Origin: Lacrimispora amygdalina
GTDB taxonomy: Bacteria > Bacillota > Clostridia > Lachnospirales > Lachnospiraceae
NCBI RefSeq assembly: GCF_900205965.1
Contig: NZ_OAOF01000002.1
Coordinates: forward strand, 62,001-126,000
Direction: 5' to 3'
Length of the DNA stretch: 64,000 nucleotides
Shown here: piece after piece, positions 1 to 9,042 of the stretch
How positions within the stretch are numbered: position 1 is the first letter of the stretch
Layout: each line of letters starts with the position of its first letter
Made by a program: the position numbers and the translations under genes
Notes under the pieces: generated by a model
Database searches by the model: none
The model's input: only the letters and a program-made list of their open reading frames with translations
Told to the model about the DNA's origin: nothing

Positions 1-1029
1 TTTGCTTGCCGCAGAATATCCCAGACAGGCTGCAAGCACCTCTGGCAGCGGTACCAGACTTTCAAACGGCTTCCCCTGGGGCAGCACAAACCCTTCTTCC
101 CTGTCAGAAAGCTGCCTGATCCGGCGGGATACTCCCATAGTCAGTTTCCTGCCACAGGCCGGACACCTGCCGGAATGCTGTTCTGCTTCAGAAGGCGAAA
201 AACAGATTCCACATTTTCTGTGACCGTCATGGAAGTATTTTCCTTCTTCCGGAAAAAATTCGATGGTTCCCATTAATCCTCTGCCCGTACTTAGCGCCTG
301 AGAAAGTCCGTTAAAAGTCAGATTAATGTCTAACAGGCTGGCTTCCCTGCCAAGCTTTGCCGGAGAATGGGCATCGGAGTTGGAGATCAGCTGGAAACGG
401 TCCAGCGCCGATATCCCCCAGATCATGGAAGGATCGGAAGAAAGTCCGGTTTCCAGTGTATGTATATGAGACGTCAGATCCTCGAAACACTCTTCTATCG
501 TATCAAAGCCAGAACATGCTCCAAACAAAGAGAAATGGGGTGTCCAGATATGAGCGGGGATATAAACTGCCCGGGGATCTGTTTCCAGCATCATCTCCAA
601 AAGGTCGTGACAGTCAAGTCCTAAGATAGGCCTTCCGTCTGAACGGATATTGCCCACTGCCTCAAGCTTCGTGGAGAGTTTTTCTGCCGCTTCCAGTCCA
701 GGCAGAAGAATGAGGCTGTGTACTTTTCTTGTCTTTTCATTCTTCTTATATATAGAACTGATTTCTCCTGAAACAACAAAACGGGGAATCAGGGAATCGG
801 AGGTACTTTCACCCTCCAGGCGGTACTCTGCCTTTAACACATAAAGTCCATCATCCGCCGGAATCAGTTTTTCTTTTAATTCCTCCCGCCATGCCGGGTG
901 AGTAAAATCACCGGTACCAAGAATCCCGATTCCCTTTCGTCTTGCCCAGAGATCCAGCTGCTCCGGTGTACAGTCCTTACTGGTTGCCATGGAATACCTG
1001 GAGTGGATATGTAAATCTGCTATGTACAT
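1..1029 (-). CDS. Endonuclease Q-like PHP-domain protein (partial, 3' end beyond window)
   Basis: The reading frame opens at an ATG at 1029 and stays open to base 1, so the C-terminus lies outside the window. The N-terminus reads MYIADLHIHSRYSMATSKD, the metal-binding HxH of a PHP phosphoesterase, followed by GILGTGDFTHPAW, typical of the TIGR00375/endonuclease Q-like family often annotated as helicase or UvrD-like. Near the left edge a four-cysteine zinc element is visible (KCGICF, then RCPACGRKL). Family members nick DNA at deaminated bases in archaea; in Firmicutes the role is less certain, so DNA repair is inferred. An AGGTG ribosome site lies about 7 bases before the ATG. No in-frame stop was seen in the stretches translated. 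Confidence 0.85.
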   Translation of the reverse strand, partial: MYIADLHIHSRYSMATSKDCTPEQLDLWARRKGIGILGTGDFTHPAWREELKEKLIPADDGLYVLKAEYRLEGESTSDSLIPRFVVSGEISSIYKKNEKTRKVHSLILLPGLEAAEKLSTKLEAVGNIRSDGRPILGLDCHDLLEMMLETDPRAVYIPAHIWTPHFSLFGACSGFDTIEECFEDLTSHIHTLETGLSSDPSMIWGISALDRFQLISNSDAHSPAKLGREASLLDINLTFNGLSQALSTGRGLMGTIEFFPEEGKYFHDGHRKCGICFSPSEAEQHSGRCPACGRKLTMGVSRRIRQLSDREEGFVLPQGKPFESLVPLPEVLAACLGYSAASK

Positions 1030-1130
1030 TCTTTCACCTGCTTTTGTCAATATAAATTCAATTATACCCTTCCGCCCTGCCCCGCGCAATTAACAATCTC
1101 TTCCTGTTTTTCTTCAAAGAGAAAGGGGCA

Positions 1131-1547
1131 TTATCTGCCCCTGTGCTTCTCCTTTTTCTTTTGCTGTTTCTGTTCAAACCTTTGCTGGGCTTTCTCTTCC
1201 CTTGCTTCCCGGGACAAAACTTTCCGCTCCAGTTTTCCTTCTTCCTGCTGCAATTTCAGCGCCTGCTGGGATTTGGTGCTGATTCCTGTGTTTCGAATCT
1301 GCCTGCGGACCTCCCGCAAAATCCGTTTTGGATTCTTCCTGCTTACTTTTGCAGCAGCTTCAACAGCCGGACTAAACCTCAGTCTGTAGTAATTCTTGCG
1401 GAGGAATTCATTTACCTCATAATCCTTAGGCTCTGCGCCGAATGTGACCTTGCTTGCAGACAGCTTCCCATCTGTTTCCCGCTCCAGAACGCCTACCCAG
1501 AAGGGCTCCTCAAAAAATACTGAAAATCTTACCGAAACCTTGTCCAT
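1131..1547 (-). CDS. yjdF: YjdF family protein (DUF2992)
   Basis: This 138-residue protein begins MDKVSVRFSVFFEEPFWVGV, the conserved start of the YjdF/DUF2992 family, and ends in a very basic, glutamine/lysine-rich helical tail (QQRFEQKQQKKKEKHRGR) likely to bind nucleic acid or form a coiled coil. The molecular function is unknown. In many Firmicutes the gene is controlled by the yjdF riboswitch, which responds to azaaromatic compounds, so a role in handling such compounds is presumed. AGGAGG stands 7 bases before the ATG. The leader upstream is long and structured (see the riboswitch entry). Confidence 0.88.
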   Translation of the reverse strand: MDKVSVRFSVFFEEPFWVGVLERETDGKLSASKVTFGAEPKDYEVNEFLRKNYYRLRFSPAVEAAAKVSRKNPKRILREVRRQIRNTGISTKSQQALKLQQEEGKLERKVLSREAREEKAQQRFEQKQQKKKEKHRGR

Positions 1548-1555
1548 AACAATTC

Positions 1556-1690
1556 CTCCTTTTATTGTTTCGACAAAGAACGGACGACCAGGAGGAGGGT
1601 TACTTAGAAACGGAGGTAAACCGTTTCCGCCCGGACTACCAACCGGATCTCCATGACAAATGTCATGAGCTGTGTTTTTATCTTTGCTTT
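1556..1690 (-). promoter_or_regulatory. Probable yjdF riboswitch in the leader of yjdF
   Basis: The leader between the promoter and yjdF holds several hairpins: CATGACA/TGTCATG at 1652-1667, a CCGG-bounded hairpin at 1631-1646, and AAACGG/CCGTTT at 1609-1627. A CCTCCTCC stretch at about 1590-1600 (minus-strand sense) can pair with the AGGAGG ribosome site, a plausible translational switch. Position directly before a DUF2992 gene matches the known yjdF RNA motif, but the match to the Rfam consensus was not computed. Confidence 0.6.
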
Positions 1691-1694
1691 TTTC

Positions 1695-1723
1695 ATTATA
1701 TCATTTCTGTCAAAAGCTGAAAA
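1695..1723 (-). promoter_or_regulatory. Possible yjdF promoter
   Basis: A TATAAT -10 element (minus strand, 1695-1700) is followed 17 bases further upstream by a weak TTTTCA -35 element. It lies just before the structured leader and would start the transcript at its first hairpin. Confidence 0.4.
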
Positions 1724-1739
1724 GACCTCTATAAAACTA

Positions 1740-2480
1740 TCAGATAATTAAGGAATCCAGCCCGTCCACACCATTCTTCCATGCCATATGGATGTCATTA
1801 TGTATGGATCTGGAGGGTATGGATCTGGAATCCAGCGTGCAAGTAAAGTGTGTTCTGCAGTTATGCATCACCCATATGCATCTATAGCTCTTTTTCAGCA
1901 CACAGCCATAAAACGCCGACAATTCCAGCATCAAATCCCGGCAATTTTCAAAAGGTTCTCCCTGATTTTCCAATATTATTTTTTTAATTATTTTTATTGC
2001 ATCTTCCGTTGTCATCTGAGACAGATCCAGCTGGTGCTCTGTCACAAACTTTTGAGCCAGCAATTCATGTTTTTCAAACAGTCTGAAGTCATCTTCTTCC
2101 CGGAAATAATCATTGTCCACCGGCGGCTGTGCAATCTTCTTGAAAAAATCAGGACCATATACGTTCAGTAACTCCGCATAGGTTTTTACTGCCTGTCTGT
2201 ATTCTCTTATTGAGGAATATGCAATCCCCTCGTCCCTGCTTTCCGGTACAAAATCACTGGTCCGGTAGCTGCTGTATCTTCCTGAATAGCAATGAATGAC
2301 CATAAACAGCTTTTTTTCCCATGTTCTGCTGTAAAACTCAACCACCAGCCTTGCCGTTTCACCCTTACTGTTTCTAAATTTCCTGACAAACCAGCAGCTA
2401 TCTATGTTTTCACCGGATATAAATCCAATGGGCCTTAAAACAGTTCCGATAATCTCTTTAATGATTTCTTTACTAGTCAT
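1740..2480 (-). CDS. Hypothetical protein
   Basis: This 246-residue soluble protein was not recognised. It has no signal peptide or membrane segment. The first 75 residues look like a mixed alpha/beta fold (MTSKEIIKEIIGTVLRPIGF, then SCWFVRKFRNSKGETARLVV). The middle is charged and helical, and the C-terminal third holds three cysteines. The start is plausible because of purine-rich AAAGGAG about 10 bases upstream. It stands alone, with the yjdF leader downstream and a long noncoding stretch upstream, and may be a lineage-specific accessory gene. Confidence 0.6.
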   Translation of the reverse strand: MTSKEIIKEIIGTVLRPIGFISGENIDSCWFVRKFRNSKGETARLVVEFYSRTWEKKLFMVIHCYSGRYSSYRTSDFVPESRDEGIAYSSIREYRQAVKTYAELLNVYGPDFFKKIAQPPVDNDYFREEDDFRLFEKHELLAQKFVTEHQLDLSQMTTEDAIKIIKKIILENQGEPFENCRDLMLELSAFYGCVLKKSYRCIWVMHNCRTHFTCTLDSRSIPSRSIHNDIHMAWKNGVDGLDSLII

Positions 2481-3014
2481 AAATATATTCTCCTTTTAAA
2501 TAAGCAAAGCTGCGCAAGTATACGATTAGAGAATGTTACTTTGGCTTTATTATATAATATCTGTCATATCCAGCACAAGCTGATATAGGCTAAAAGTTAC
2601 AATTATTGATAATTATACCTTTTAAGCTTATACCATGTTTCCAACAGTTTCTCAACCGATGGGACAAAATTATACATGTTAGGTTCCAAAATTTGCATTT
2701 TTTACTGAAAAAATCCATCAATTTTAATCGTAATGAGCTTCAATATTGATGCTATGTTCTGACTGCTCTTTCCTGAATTGACTCCCTGCATCTTTTGTGC
2801 TAAGATGTGCCTATCAATTTTAGCAGAAAGGATTAACCATCCAGGTAACTTCCCCGGAAGGGAAAAAACTGACTACGAACCTGAAGCTGAAAGCCTCAGA
2901 TCTGGAGCTTATGGAACAGTTAAAAAACATTGTTGTTACTGGAAAGTTATGGTAAAATACTTTCAGGCCATGAATAGTTCCCCTACCAATGGCTGAACAG
3001 GAGGAATTAAAAAT
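2481..3014. other. Intergenic stretch with no recognised gene
   Basis: This roughly 530-base stretch is AT-rich in its left half. A short plus-strand frame between about 2840 and 2955 encodes a lysine- and leucine-rich peptide without a start codon (KKLTTNLKLKASDLELMEQL) that could be the remnant of a gene, but no family was recognised. No RNA gene or clear terminator was seen. Confidence 0.4.
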
Positions 3015-4025
3015 ATGAAAAAACTGATGAAAGTATTTGCTGCTGCATCACTTCTGTCTCTCTCCATTGCGTCTACCGCTATGGCCGGAACCTGGAAGCA
3101 GGATTCAGAGGGCTGGCGCTGGAAGGAAGACGATCATACCTATACCGCTTCTGCATGGAAGTGGATCGATTCTGATAAAGACGGAATGGCAGAATATTAC
3201 TATTTTGATGATAACGGATTTCTGGTTACGAACGCTAAGACTCCAGATGGACGCACTGTGAATGAAAACGGTGCATGGACTGACGATGGAATCATACGAT
3301 TAAGAGCAGCTAACCCATCAACTGCTCTTGAGATGAAGAAAAAGGGAGAACTTCTTTACCAGGAGGCTGACAAGAAAAGTTCTTCTTTACCAGGACAGGA
3401 TATAAACGCAGATATTAATTTGGATGTATATTACAACTCTGTGCAGCTTCCGATTAATATTAATATGCAGATGAAGTACCATGATATCGATACTCCCAAT
3501 ATGGAATTTTTAACCTACAGCAACATTAAAGCTATGGAACTGGAAAAAACAGAAAGTTCCTTTTATACCAATGGCTGCTACTACTCCAATTCAGGAGACA
3601 ACCAAAAGTTTAAGGTGAATATCGGATACGAGGATATGTCAAAGCATCTCACCCTTGGGGGACTTACAGGGCAGTTTGCCAAATTACTGAACAACGTGCA
3701 GATCGCCCAGGATAAGGCAGGTAATAACGTACTGTTTTACTCCACAGAGGCAGGCGGCCTGGAACAGTATTTAAATACATTCTACGATAAAGTGTGGCCT
3801 TCTCTTACCTACTCAGATTTTAAAATCACTGGTGTGAACGGTAAAGCGGTATTTACTCCGGAAGGCTATTTCTACAAAGAATCCCTCCTGATCTCCATGA
3901 TTATCACTGAGGAGGAAGAGACCATGAGGATTAATATGAATGTAAACCTGGATTATAACAATCCTGGACAGGCTGTAACAATCACGTTTCCTTCTACAGA
4001 CGGGTATGAGGAAATTGTATATTAA
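3015..4025 (+). CDS. Secreted protein with cell-wall-binding-like repeats
   Basis: A signal peptide is clear (MKKLMKVFAAASLLSLSIAS, with cleavage after TAMA). Residues 25-90 hold tryptophan- and tyrosine-rich segments (GTWKQDSEGWRWKEDD, EYYYFDDNGFLVTN) resembling choline/cell-wall-binding repeats. The remaining 240 residues form an uncharacterised beta-rich domain with INMNVNLDY-type strands, resembling lipoprotein domains that bind lipids or peptides. It probably sits on or near the cell wall. An AGGAGG site stands 9 bases before the ATG. The gene is monocistronic and ends at a hairpin shared with the convergent mocR remnant. Confidence 0.75.
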   Translation: MKKLMKVFAAASLLSLSIASTAMAGTWKQDSEGWRWKEDDHTYTASAWKWIDSDKDGMAEYYYFDDNGFLVTNAKTPDGRTVNENGAWTDDGIIRLRAANPSTALEMKKKGELLYQEADKKSSSLPGQDINADINLDVYYNSVQLPININMQMKYHDIDTPNMEFLTYSNIKAMELEKTESSFYTNGCYYSNSGDNQKFKVNIGYEDMSKHLTLGGLTGQFAKLLNNVQIAQDKAGNNVLFYSTEAGGLEQYLNTFYDKVWPSLTYSDFKITGVNGKAVFTPEGYFYKESLLISMIITEEEETMRINMNVNLDYNNPGQAVTITFPSTDGYEEIVY

Positions 4026-4047
4026 GCAAATGGGAGTGTTGCAAAAA

Positions 4048-4074
4048 GATATGAAATCTTTAAGATTTCATATC
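4048..4074. terminator. Bidirectional hairpin terminator
   Basis: GATATGAAATCTT is followed after one base by its exact complement AAGATTTCATATC, giving a 13-bp stem. A run of five T follows on the minus strand. It separates the secreted-protein gene from the mocR remnant, whose stop codon lies within the hairpin. Confidence 0.75.
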
Positions 4075-4788
4075 AGGAGCAATACTCCTGTTCTTTTTAA
4101 CAAAAATATCAGTCTCTTCTTTGATTACTTCTATCACATCTTCTAATGCATTCAAATCTTTTTCAGATACACCTGCAATGCAGAGACGAAGACCTTGAAG
4201 TCCATCCTCGGAAATAAGGTATTGGGAAACTAATATATTTTTCTGAGAAAGCTTTTCTACAATTCGATTGGCCGAGATAGCAACAGGCATCGATATCCAT
4301 AGAAACAACCCTTGCTTCGGTACATGAAAAGTCAGTCCAGCCAAATCAACATGTGACAGGATTGCTTTTGCCTTTACTAGTTTTCGTCGATAGCATGCAT
4401 TCACTTTACGAATGTGCTGATCGTACATTCCTGATTTTAGGAAAAAATTCAGTGCACCCTGTGCAATCCCGGAAGTACAAATATCAGATAAATACTTCTG
4501 TTGAACGACCATGTCACGTAGAGCATCAGGAACAACCATTGCACCTAAACGGATTCCTGGTAAAAATGTTTTTGAAAAACTACGGATGTAAATTGTAAGC
4601 TGGTTAGTATCGTAATAATGCAGGGGAAGGCATCTTTTGTCCATTCCCAAATCGGCTAAATAGTCATCTTCAATCATTAGAATCTGATAGCGACCGCAAA
4701 GATTCGCAATCAGATTTTTATTATTTTCCGAAAGTGAATATCCGGTTGGATTATGGTATCTCGGAATAATATAAAATGCTTTGGACAG
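4060..4788 (-). pseudogene. MocR/PdxR-type regulator, C-terminal aminotransferase-fold half only
   Basis: The frame encodes the C-terminal half of a class I aminotransferase-like domain: FYIIPRYHNPTGYSLSE at its N-terminal limit, MIEDDYLAD, then the PLP-lysine segment IRSFSKTFLPGIRLGAMV. Such domains follow an N-terminal GntR-type DNA-binding domain in MocR regulators. Here the whole N-terminal half is missing. The frame meets a stop at 4789-4791 and runs directly into a GNAT fragment. An internal ATG at 4677 could give a 205-residue product, but it would lack DNA binding and half of the PLP fold. It is read as the product of a deletion (see findings). Confidence 0.8.
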
Positions 4789-5095
4789 CTATTGTGATTT
4801 CGAAAAGCATGGAATTGGATTTACGCTGCTATTAAAAGATAGAATCCCGGCTTCTACCGCCTTCGCATCCTATGTAATTGATCGTAAACTTGAAATAGGA
4901 ATTGAGACGAGCACAGATTACCGCGGTTCAGGCTTTGCAGCAAGGGTATGCGCCCGATTGATCGATTATTGTCTGGATAATGGTTTGGAACCTGTTTGGT
5001 CTTGCAACTCGGGGAATATGGGTTCCAGAAAGCTTGCAGGGAAATTAGGCTTTGAGGAATGCAAAAGAATTCCCTATTATCGTTTACCAGTATAA
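4781..5095 (+). pseudogene. GNAT acetyltransferase, C-terminal fragment
   Basis: About 100 codons encode the C-terminal part of a GNAT acetyltransferase of the GNAT_acetyltran (PF12746-like) type: CDFEKHGIGFTLL, then the acetyl-CoA-binding DYRGSGFAARVCARLIDY and NMGSRKLAGKLGFEEC. The family is normally about 250 residues, so the N-terminal half is absent. The only start is a TTG with no ribosome site. It abuts the truncated mocR head to head and overlaps the 3' end of the convergent MFS gene by 19 bases. Confidence 0.75.
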
Positions 5096-6261
5096 ATTGC
5101 TAAAAACCTTATAAGAACGATTACCAGAATAAGGGGAAATACGATTGCAGAAAATATGCCAATTTTTAAATTGCTGTCAAACCACCCGGAAACAATTCCT
5201 ACCAGCGCAGGACCTCCAGAACATCCCAGATCACCGGCAAGCGCCAGGAATGCGAACATGGCTGTGCCTCCGCCCCGAATCGAAGCGGCAGCCAGACTGA
5301 ATGTCCCGGGCCACATGATACCTACCGAAAAACCGCAGAGTCCGCACCCAATCAGCCCCAGAAACGGATAGGGGGAGCAGGTAATTAAAAGATAAGATCC
5401 CATACAGAGAATTCCGCTTGCCACCATAACCTTTTTCAGTTCCCATCTTTCCCCATACTGCCCATATACAGCTCTGGATATCCCCATCATAATGGCAAAC
5501 AGCATAGGACCAGCCAGATCACCAATGGTTTTTGTCACACCCAGTCCCTCTTCCGCAAAGGCCGATGCCCACTGGCTGACTGCCTGCTCACTTGCGCCCG
5601 CACAGACCATAAGAATCATAAAGACCCAAAACAGCTTTTTTCCAATCAATGCGCAAAATGATATTCCCTCCTCCTCTTTTCCAAGAGAAGCAATGGGAAC
5701 ACGAAAAAATAAAACCATGCACACAGCCGGTACAACCGCCCAGAAAAGCGCCAGTATCTTCCAATTACCAATGCCAAAGATTCGGAAAAATAAAGTAGAA
5801 ATCAGAACCACACCCACATGCCCCCAGCAATAGAAGGAGTGCAGCATACTCATGGCTTTTTCTTTATTATCTGTGGGACAGGCTTCCACAATGGGACTGA
5901 CAAGAACCTCTAAAAGACCTCCGCCAATGGCATAAATTACAACAGCAAACAGTAATCCCATCCAGGAAACAGAAACAATCCCCGGAAGAACCGTCAATAA
6001 AATCAGACCTGCTGCCGCCATGAGGTGTGCGGCAACCATGGAAATCCGGTATCCTACCCGGTCAATGAATGCGGCAGATAAAAGATCCACCAGCAGCTGA
6101 ACCCCAAAATTCACCGTAACCAGAAGGGTAATTCTGGATAATGATATCCCATATTCCCATTGGAAATGAAGAAACAGCAGTGGAATAAAATTATTGACAA
6201 TTGCCTGAACAATATAGCTTAAAAAGCAGGCATAGATGGTATTTTTATAACTTACCTTCAC
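5077..6261 (-). CDS. Major facilitator superfamily transporter
   Basis: About 394 residues with 12 predicted hydrophobic segments and the MFS loop RVGYRISMVAAHL after the second segment (DRxGxR-like). It is an inner-membrane secondary carrier; the substrate cannot be read from sequence, though FucP-type sugar carriers look similar. The GTG at 6261 is preferred because GGAGG stands 8 bases upstream; an ATG six codons earlier (6279) is the alternative. It is divergent from an AraC-type regulator 117 bases away, which probably controls it. Confidence 0.8.
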   Translation of the reverse strand: MKVSYKNTIYACFLSYIVQAIVNNFIPLLFLHFQWEYGISLSRITLLVTVNFGVQLLVDLLSAAFIDRVGYRISMVAAHLMAAAGLILLTVLPGIVSVSWMGLLFAVVIYAIGGGLLEVLVSPIVEACPTDNKEKAMSMLHSFYCWGHVGVVLISTLFFRIFGIGNWKILALFWAVVPAVCMVLFFRVPIASLGKEEEGISFCALIGKKLFWVFMILMVCAGASEQAVSQWASAFAEEGLGVTKTIGDLAGPMLFAIMMGISRAVYGQYGERWELKKVMVASGILCMGSYLLITCSPYPFLGLIGCGLCGFSVGIMWPGTFSLAAASIRGGGTAMFAFLALAGDLGCSGGPALVGIVSGWFDSNLKIGIFSAIVFPLILVIVLIRFLAIYTGKR

Positions 6262-6378
6262 GTATTGATCCTCCCCCACATAATTTTATTGTATTATACC
6301 GCAGATGGTAATTCAATTCTTGCAATTTACCGCCAGCATATGATACAATTTAGCCGATTATATAAAGGAGAACGCTCT

Positions 6379-7293
6379 ATGCAAAATACTAAAATACTGA
6401 CCGACGAATCCATGATGGAGCTGGTCTCCCATGGTTTTGCAGACTTTCCTTTTCAGTACTATTATGAAGATGTGGGAAAGTTTGACAACCGCTGCATTGA
6501 CTGGCACTGGCACAGGGAGTTTGAACTGGTATCGGTGACCGAAGGAATCGTACATTGTTCCATCGGAAATATCCATTACATACTGGAACCTGGTGACGGT
6601 GTCTTTATTAATACCGGTGTTATGCACCGTTTTCTGTCAACTGGTACCGCAATCATTCCAAATGTACTGTTCGCTCCGGAATTTATTGCAGGGGAAGGAA
6701 GCTTAATCTATGAAAAATTCATAGCTCCATTCCTTTTCTCCGGCATATCCCACATCGTATTAAGAGGCAAACGTCCATGGCAGAGCCATCTACTGTCTGC
6801 TTTCTCAGACCTCTGCCGCCTGTGCAGTAACCAGACGGCAACCTGGGAGCTTGAGGTACATGCTCTGGTCTGCCGGATCTGGTCCGTCCTGTTTGAACAC
6901 AGGGAGGAATTTGCCACTATGGAAAATGCAGGAATCAACCGCCTGTCCCAGGCCCGTTTTAAACGTATGACCGCATTTATTGAAGAAAACTATGGTAAGA
7001 GACTGACCCTGGAAGACATTGCGCATTCGGTAGGAGTCAGCAAGAGGGAAGCGCTCCGCTGCTTTCAGTGTTCCGTCCCTCTTTCTCCCATTGAATACTT
7101 AAATAAATACCGGCTGAATCAGGCAAAGAACCTTCTTCTGCACACAGACCGGACAATCACTGATATCGCAGAAAGCACTGGTTTTGAAAGCACCAGTTAC
7201 TTTGACCGTCTGTATAAACGGGAATATCACACGACTCCCAGGAAGCACAGATCCGCCTTTCAGCGTGAAGGCCATATCCGAAAACAGAACTGA
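6379..7293 (+). CDS. AraC family transcriptional regulator with N-terminal cupin
   Basis: The start at 6379 is chosen because AAAGGAG stands 8 bases upstream; the frame is open a further 38 codons without a ribosome site. Residues 20-110 form an AraC-type cupin sensor (CIDWHWHREFELVSV, GDGVFINTGVMHRF). Residues 195-295 hold two helix-turn-helix motifs (LTLEDIAHSVGVSKREALRC and TITDIAESTGFESTSYFDRL). The sensor probably binds a small ligand such as a sugar. Its divergent neighbour, the MFS carrier, is the likely target. Confidence 0.88.
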   Translation: MQNTKILTDESMMELVSHGFADFPFQYYYEDVGKFDNRCIDWHWHREFELVSVTEGIVHCSIGNIHYILEPGDGVFINTGVMHRFLSTGTAIIPNVLFAPEFIAGEGSLIYEKFIAPFLFSGISHIVLRGKRPWQSHLLSAFSDLCRLCSNQTATWELEVHALVCRIWSVLFEHREEFATMENAGINRLSQARFKRMTAFIEENYGKRLTLEDIAHSVGVSKREALRCFQCSVPLSPIEYLNKYRLNQAKNLLLHTDRTITDIAESTGFESTSYFDRLYKREYHTTPRKHRSAFQREGHIRKQN

Positions 7294-7468
7294 GAAAAAA
7301 CAGCAGGAAATACAGCAGAACCAGTACAAAGCAGATTTCACCTGCCAGCCGGTATCTGACTAATCGGATTCCTTTTGCCCATTTATAAAAATAATAGGAT
7401 ATGAAGCCAATCCCTATGGACCCGATTAAGATCGGCATCCATGCCATAAAAAGAAGAATAAGATTCAT
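7157..7468 (-). CDS. Small membrane protein, possibly truncated at its C-terminus
   Basis: The first 65 residues form two hydrophobic segments separated by a basic loop (YYFYKWAKGIRLVRYR), a real-looking small membrane protein. The last 38 residues overlap the 3' end of the convergent AraC gene by 137 bases and look like shadow coding, so the original end may have been lost. It follows the ABC-2 permease gene by 66 bases and may be the last member of the GntR-ABC operon. No family was recognised. Confidence 0.4.
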   Translation of the reverse strand: MNLILLFMAWMPILIGSIGIGFISYYFYKWAKGIRLVRYRLAGEICFVLVLLYFLLFFLSSVFGYGLHAERRICASWESCDIPVYTDGQSNWCFQNQCFLRYQ

Positions 7469-7534
7469 TGAACTACGCTCCGGTACTTTCTCCTCTTATC
7501 TTCCCCTTTTTATGACTGAATAATCCAGATTCTG

Positions 7535-8188
7535 TCAGAATTGCTTTTTCCTTATAATTCTGACAGAAACCAGGTAAGAAACAATTATTACTGCAACACC
7601 GCACAGAAGCAGGATTGCGGTCACCGGTCCCAGTTGAAGCGTGTTTAACCTTCTAGCTGCTGCGGATAAGTCTACCTGAAATATCTTTGCTGATCTCACT
7701 GCAAGGAATCCGATGGCAAAGATTACTCCAATGATTATAAACAGAGCAGTTCTTCCTTTTTCCTGGCCGAACTTCAACTGTACCGGAATCATTACAGACA
7801 GGAACAGGAAAGACAAAATAAGAAACAAAAGTGATGTAACTACAATTTCCCAGGCATCTGCTCTTCCTCTTACAACATTCATGATAACTGCAATTATATT
7901 CACAACCAGCCAGGCTAACCCCCCCGTAAGGATACCAAATACATACTTCTCTGCCGTATACTGCTCCCTGGTGACAGGAAGGGTAAACAAAAAAGCATAT
8001 CCATTGTCAAATTCATCGTAACTAATCGTACTGATTGAAAACATGCAAAAGATTAAAGTCGCATAATTAATCACAAAAACCGTATTAAAATCTGCCAGAA
8101 ACATTCCCACCGACAAAAAGATATAAAACAGGAAAATGCGCATCTGGTTTTTCATAAGCAGAATATCTTTTATTAACAATCCTCTCAT
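7535..8188 (-). CDS. ABC-2 type transporter permease
   Basis: This 217-residue protein has six hydrophobic segments and the early motif TISYDEFDNGYAFLFTLPVT, typical of ABC2_membrane_5 permeases paired with GntR-regulated ATPases (YtrABC-like). It begins with MRGLLIKDILLMKNQM. It overlaps the 3' end of the ATPase gene by 4 bases, so translation is probably coupled. It would form the membrane channel of an exporter; such systems respond to cell-wall-active peptides in Bacillus, but the substrate here is unknown. Confidence 0.82.
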   Translation of the reverse strand: MRGLLIKDILLMKNQMRIFLFYIFLSVGMFLADFNTVFVINYATLIFCMFSISTISYDEFDNGYAFLFTLPVTREQYTAEKYVFGILTGGLAWLVVNIIAVIMNVVRGRADAWEIVVTSLLFLILSFLFLSVMIPVQLKFGQEKGRTALFIIIGVIFAIGFLAVRSAKIFQVDLSAAARRLNTLQLGPVTAILLLCGVAVIIVSYLVSVRIIRKKQF

Positions 8189-9042
8189 AACCGTTCCCCC
8201 CTTATCATCATTGTTATCACTTCATCAACACTTCCCTTTTCCATTATAATTTCCGGCTGATTATCCCGGTAATACTGGATCTTATCTGTAAGGAGACGAT
8301 AGCCGAAAGTGTCCTTTTTTTGCCGGATAATATATTTCTTATCCAGATTCTGATACTGTTCCTGTGTTACTTTTAAAAGGCCATAGCCTCCCAGAAGCGC
8401 ATCGGTTTCCTCGTGCAGAACAATTGCTCCCTCATTAATGAGATAAAGATCGTCACACAGCTGCTCTAAATCCGTGGATATATGGGAGCTGATCAGTATG
8501 GAACGGTCTCCTGGCTCCATGTACTCCCGGATGGTATCTAACAGTTCCTCTCTGGCAAGAACATCAAGCCCGGCAGTCGGCTCATCAAGAATAAGAAGCC
8601 TGGCTTTATGGGACATGGCAGCCAGCACCTTCACTCTGGCTTTCATTCCAGTAGAGAATTCCTTCATCCGTTTACCAAGCGGCAGACCGGATTCTCTGCA
8701 TTTATTTATAAACCACTCTGAATCGAATGACTGATACAGGCTTTTCATTATTCTTGTAATATCCTGTACCGTTAAATACCCGCTGAATCCGGAATCAGCC
8801 AGAACCACGCCCATATCCTGTCTTTCCCTGAGGGACAGCTGGTTAATTGGTTTTCCAAATATGGATACCGTACCTCCATCCAGTGTAATCAGACCCAGTG
8901 CCGATTTGAATACAGTGGTTTTCCCCGCACCATTCGGGCCAATCAGCCCGGTAATATATCCCGGCTGAAGATCCAGAGAACAGTTCAGCGTAAAATCTCC
9001 ATACGTTTTCTGAATATTTTCCAATTTTAACAACATCATCAA
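8185..9042 (-). CDS. ABC transporter ATP-binding protein
   Basis: Walker A GPNGAGKT lies near residue 40, the signature MKEFSTGMKARVKVL near 130 and Walker B RLLILDEPTAGLD near 155. Length is 285 residues. The first methionines (MMMLLKLEN) leave the exact start uncertain by a codon or two. It overlaps both the upstream GntR gene and the downstream permease gene by 4 bases. It supplies energy to the ABC-2 permease. The C-terminal 70 residues are an extension common in this subfamily. Confidence 0.9.
   Translation of the reverse strand: MMMLLKLENIQKTYGDFTLNCSLDLQPGYITGLIGPNGAGKTTVFKSALGLITLDGGTVSIFGKPINQLSLRERQDMGVVLADSGFSGYLTVQDITRIMKSLYQSFDSEWFINKCRESGLPLGKRMKEFSTGMKARVKVLAAMSHKARLLILDEPTAGLDVLAREELLDTIREYMEPGDRSILISSHISTDLEQLCDDLYLINEGAIVLHEETDALLGGYGLLKVTQEQYQNLDKKYIIRQKKDTFGYRLLTDKIQYYRDNQPEIIMEKGSVDEVITMMIRGERL

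Noticed and set aside
1143..1656. Plus-strand open frames opposite yjdF
   Set aside because: Rich in Leu/Phe/Pro as expected of the antisense of a Lys/Gln-rich gene, with no ribosome site; the minus-strand yjdF and its leader explain the sequence.
2778..2996. Plus-strand 72-codon frame before the secreted-protein gene
   Set aside because: No ribosome site, odd Cys-rich composition and no family resemblance; treated as noncoding.
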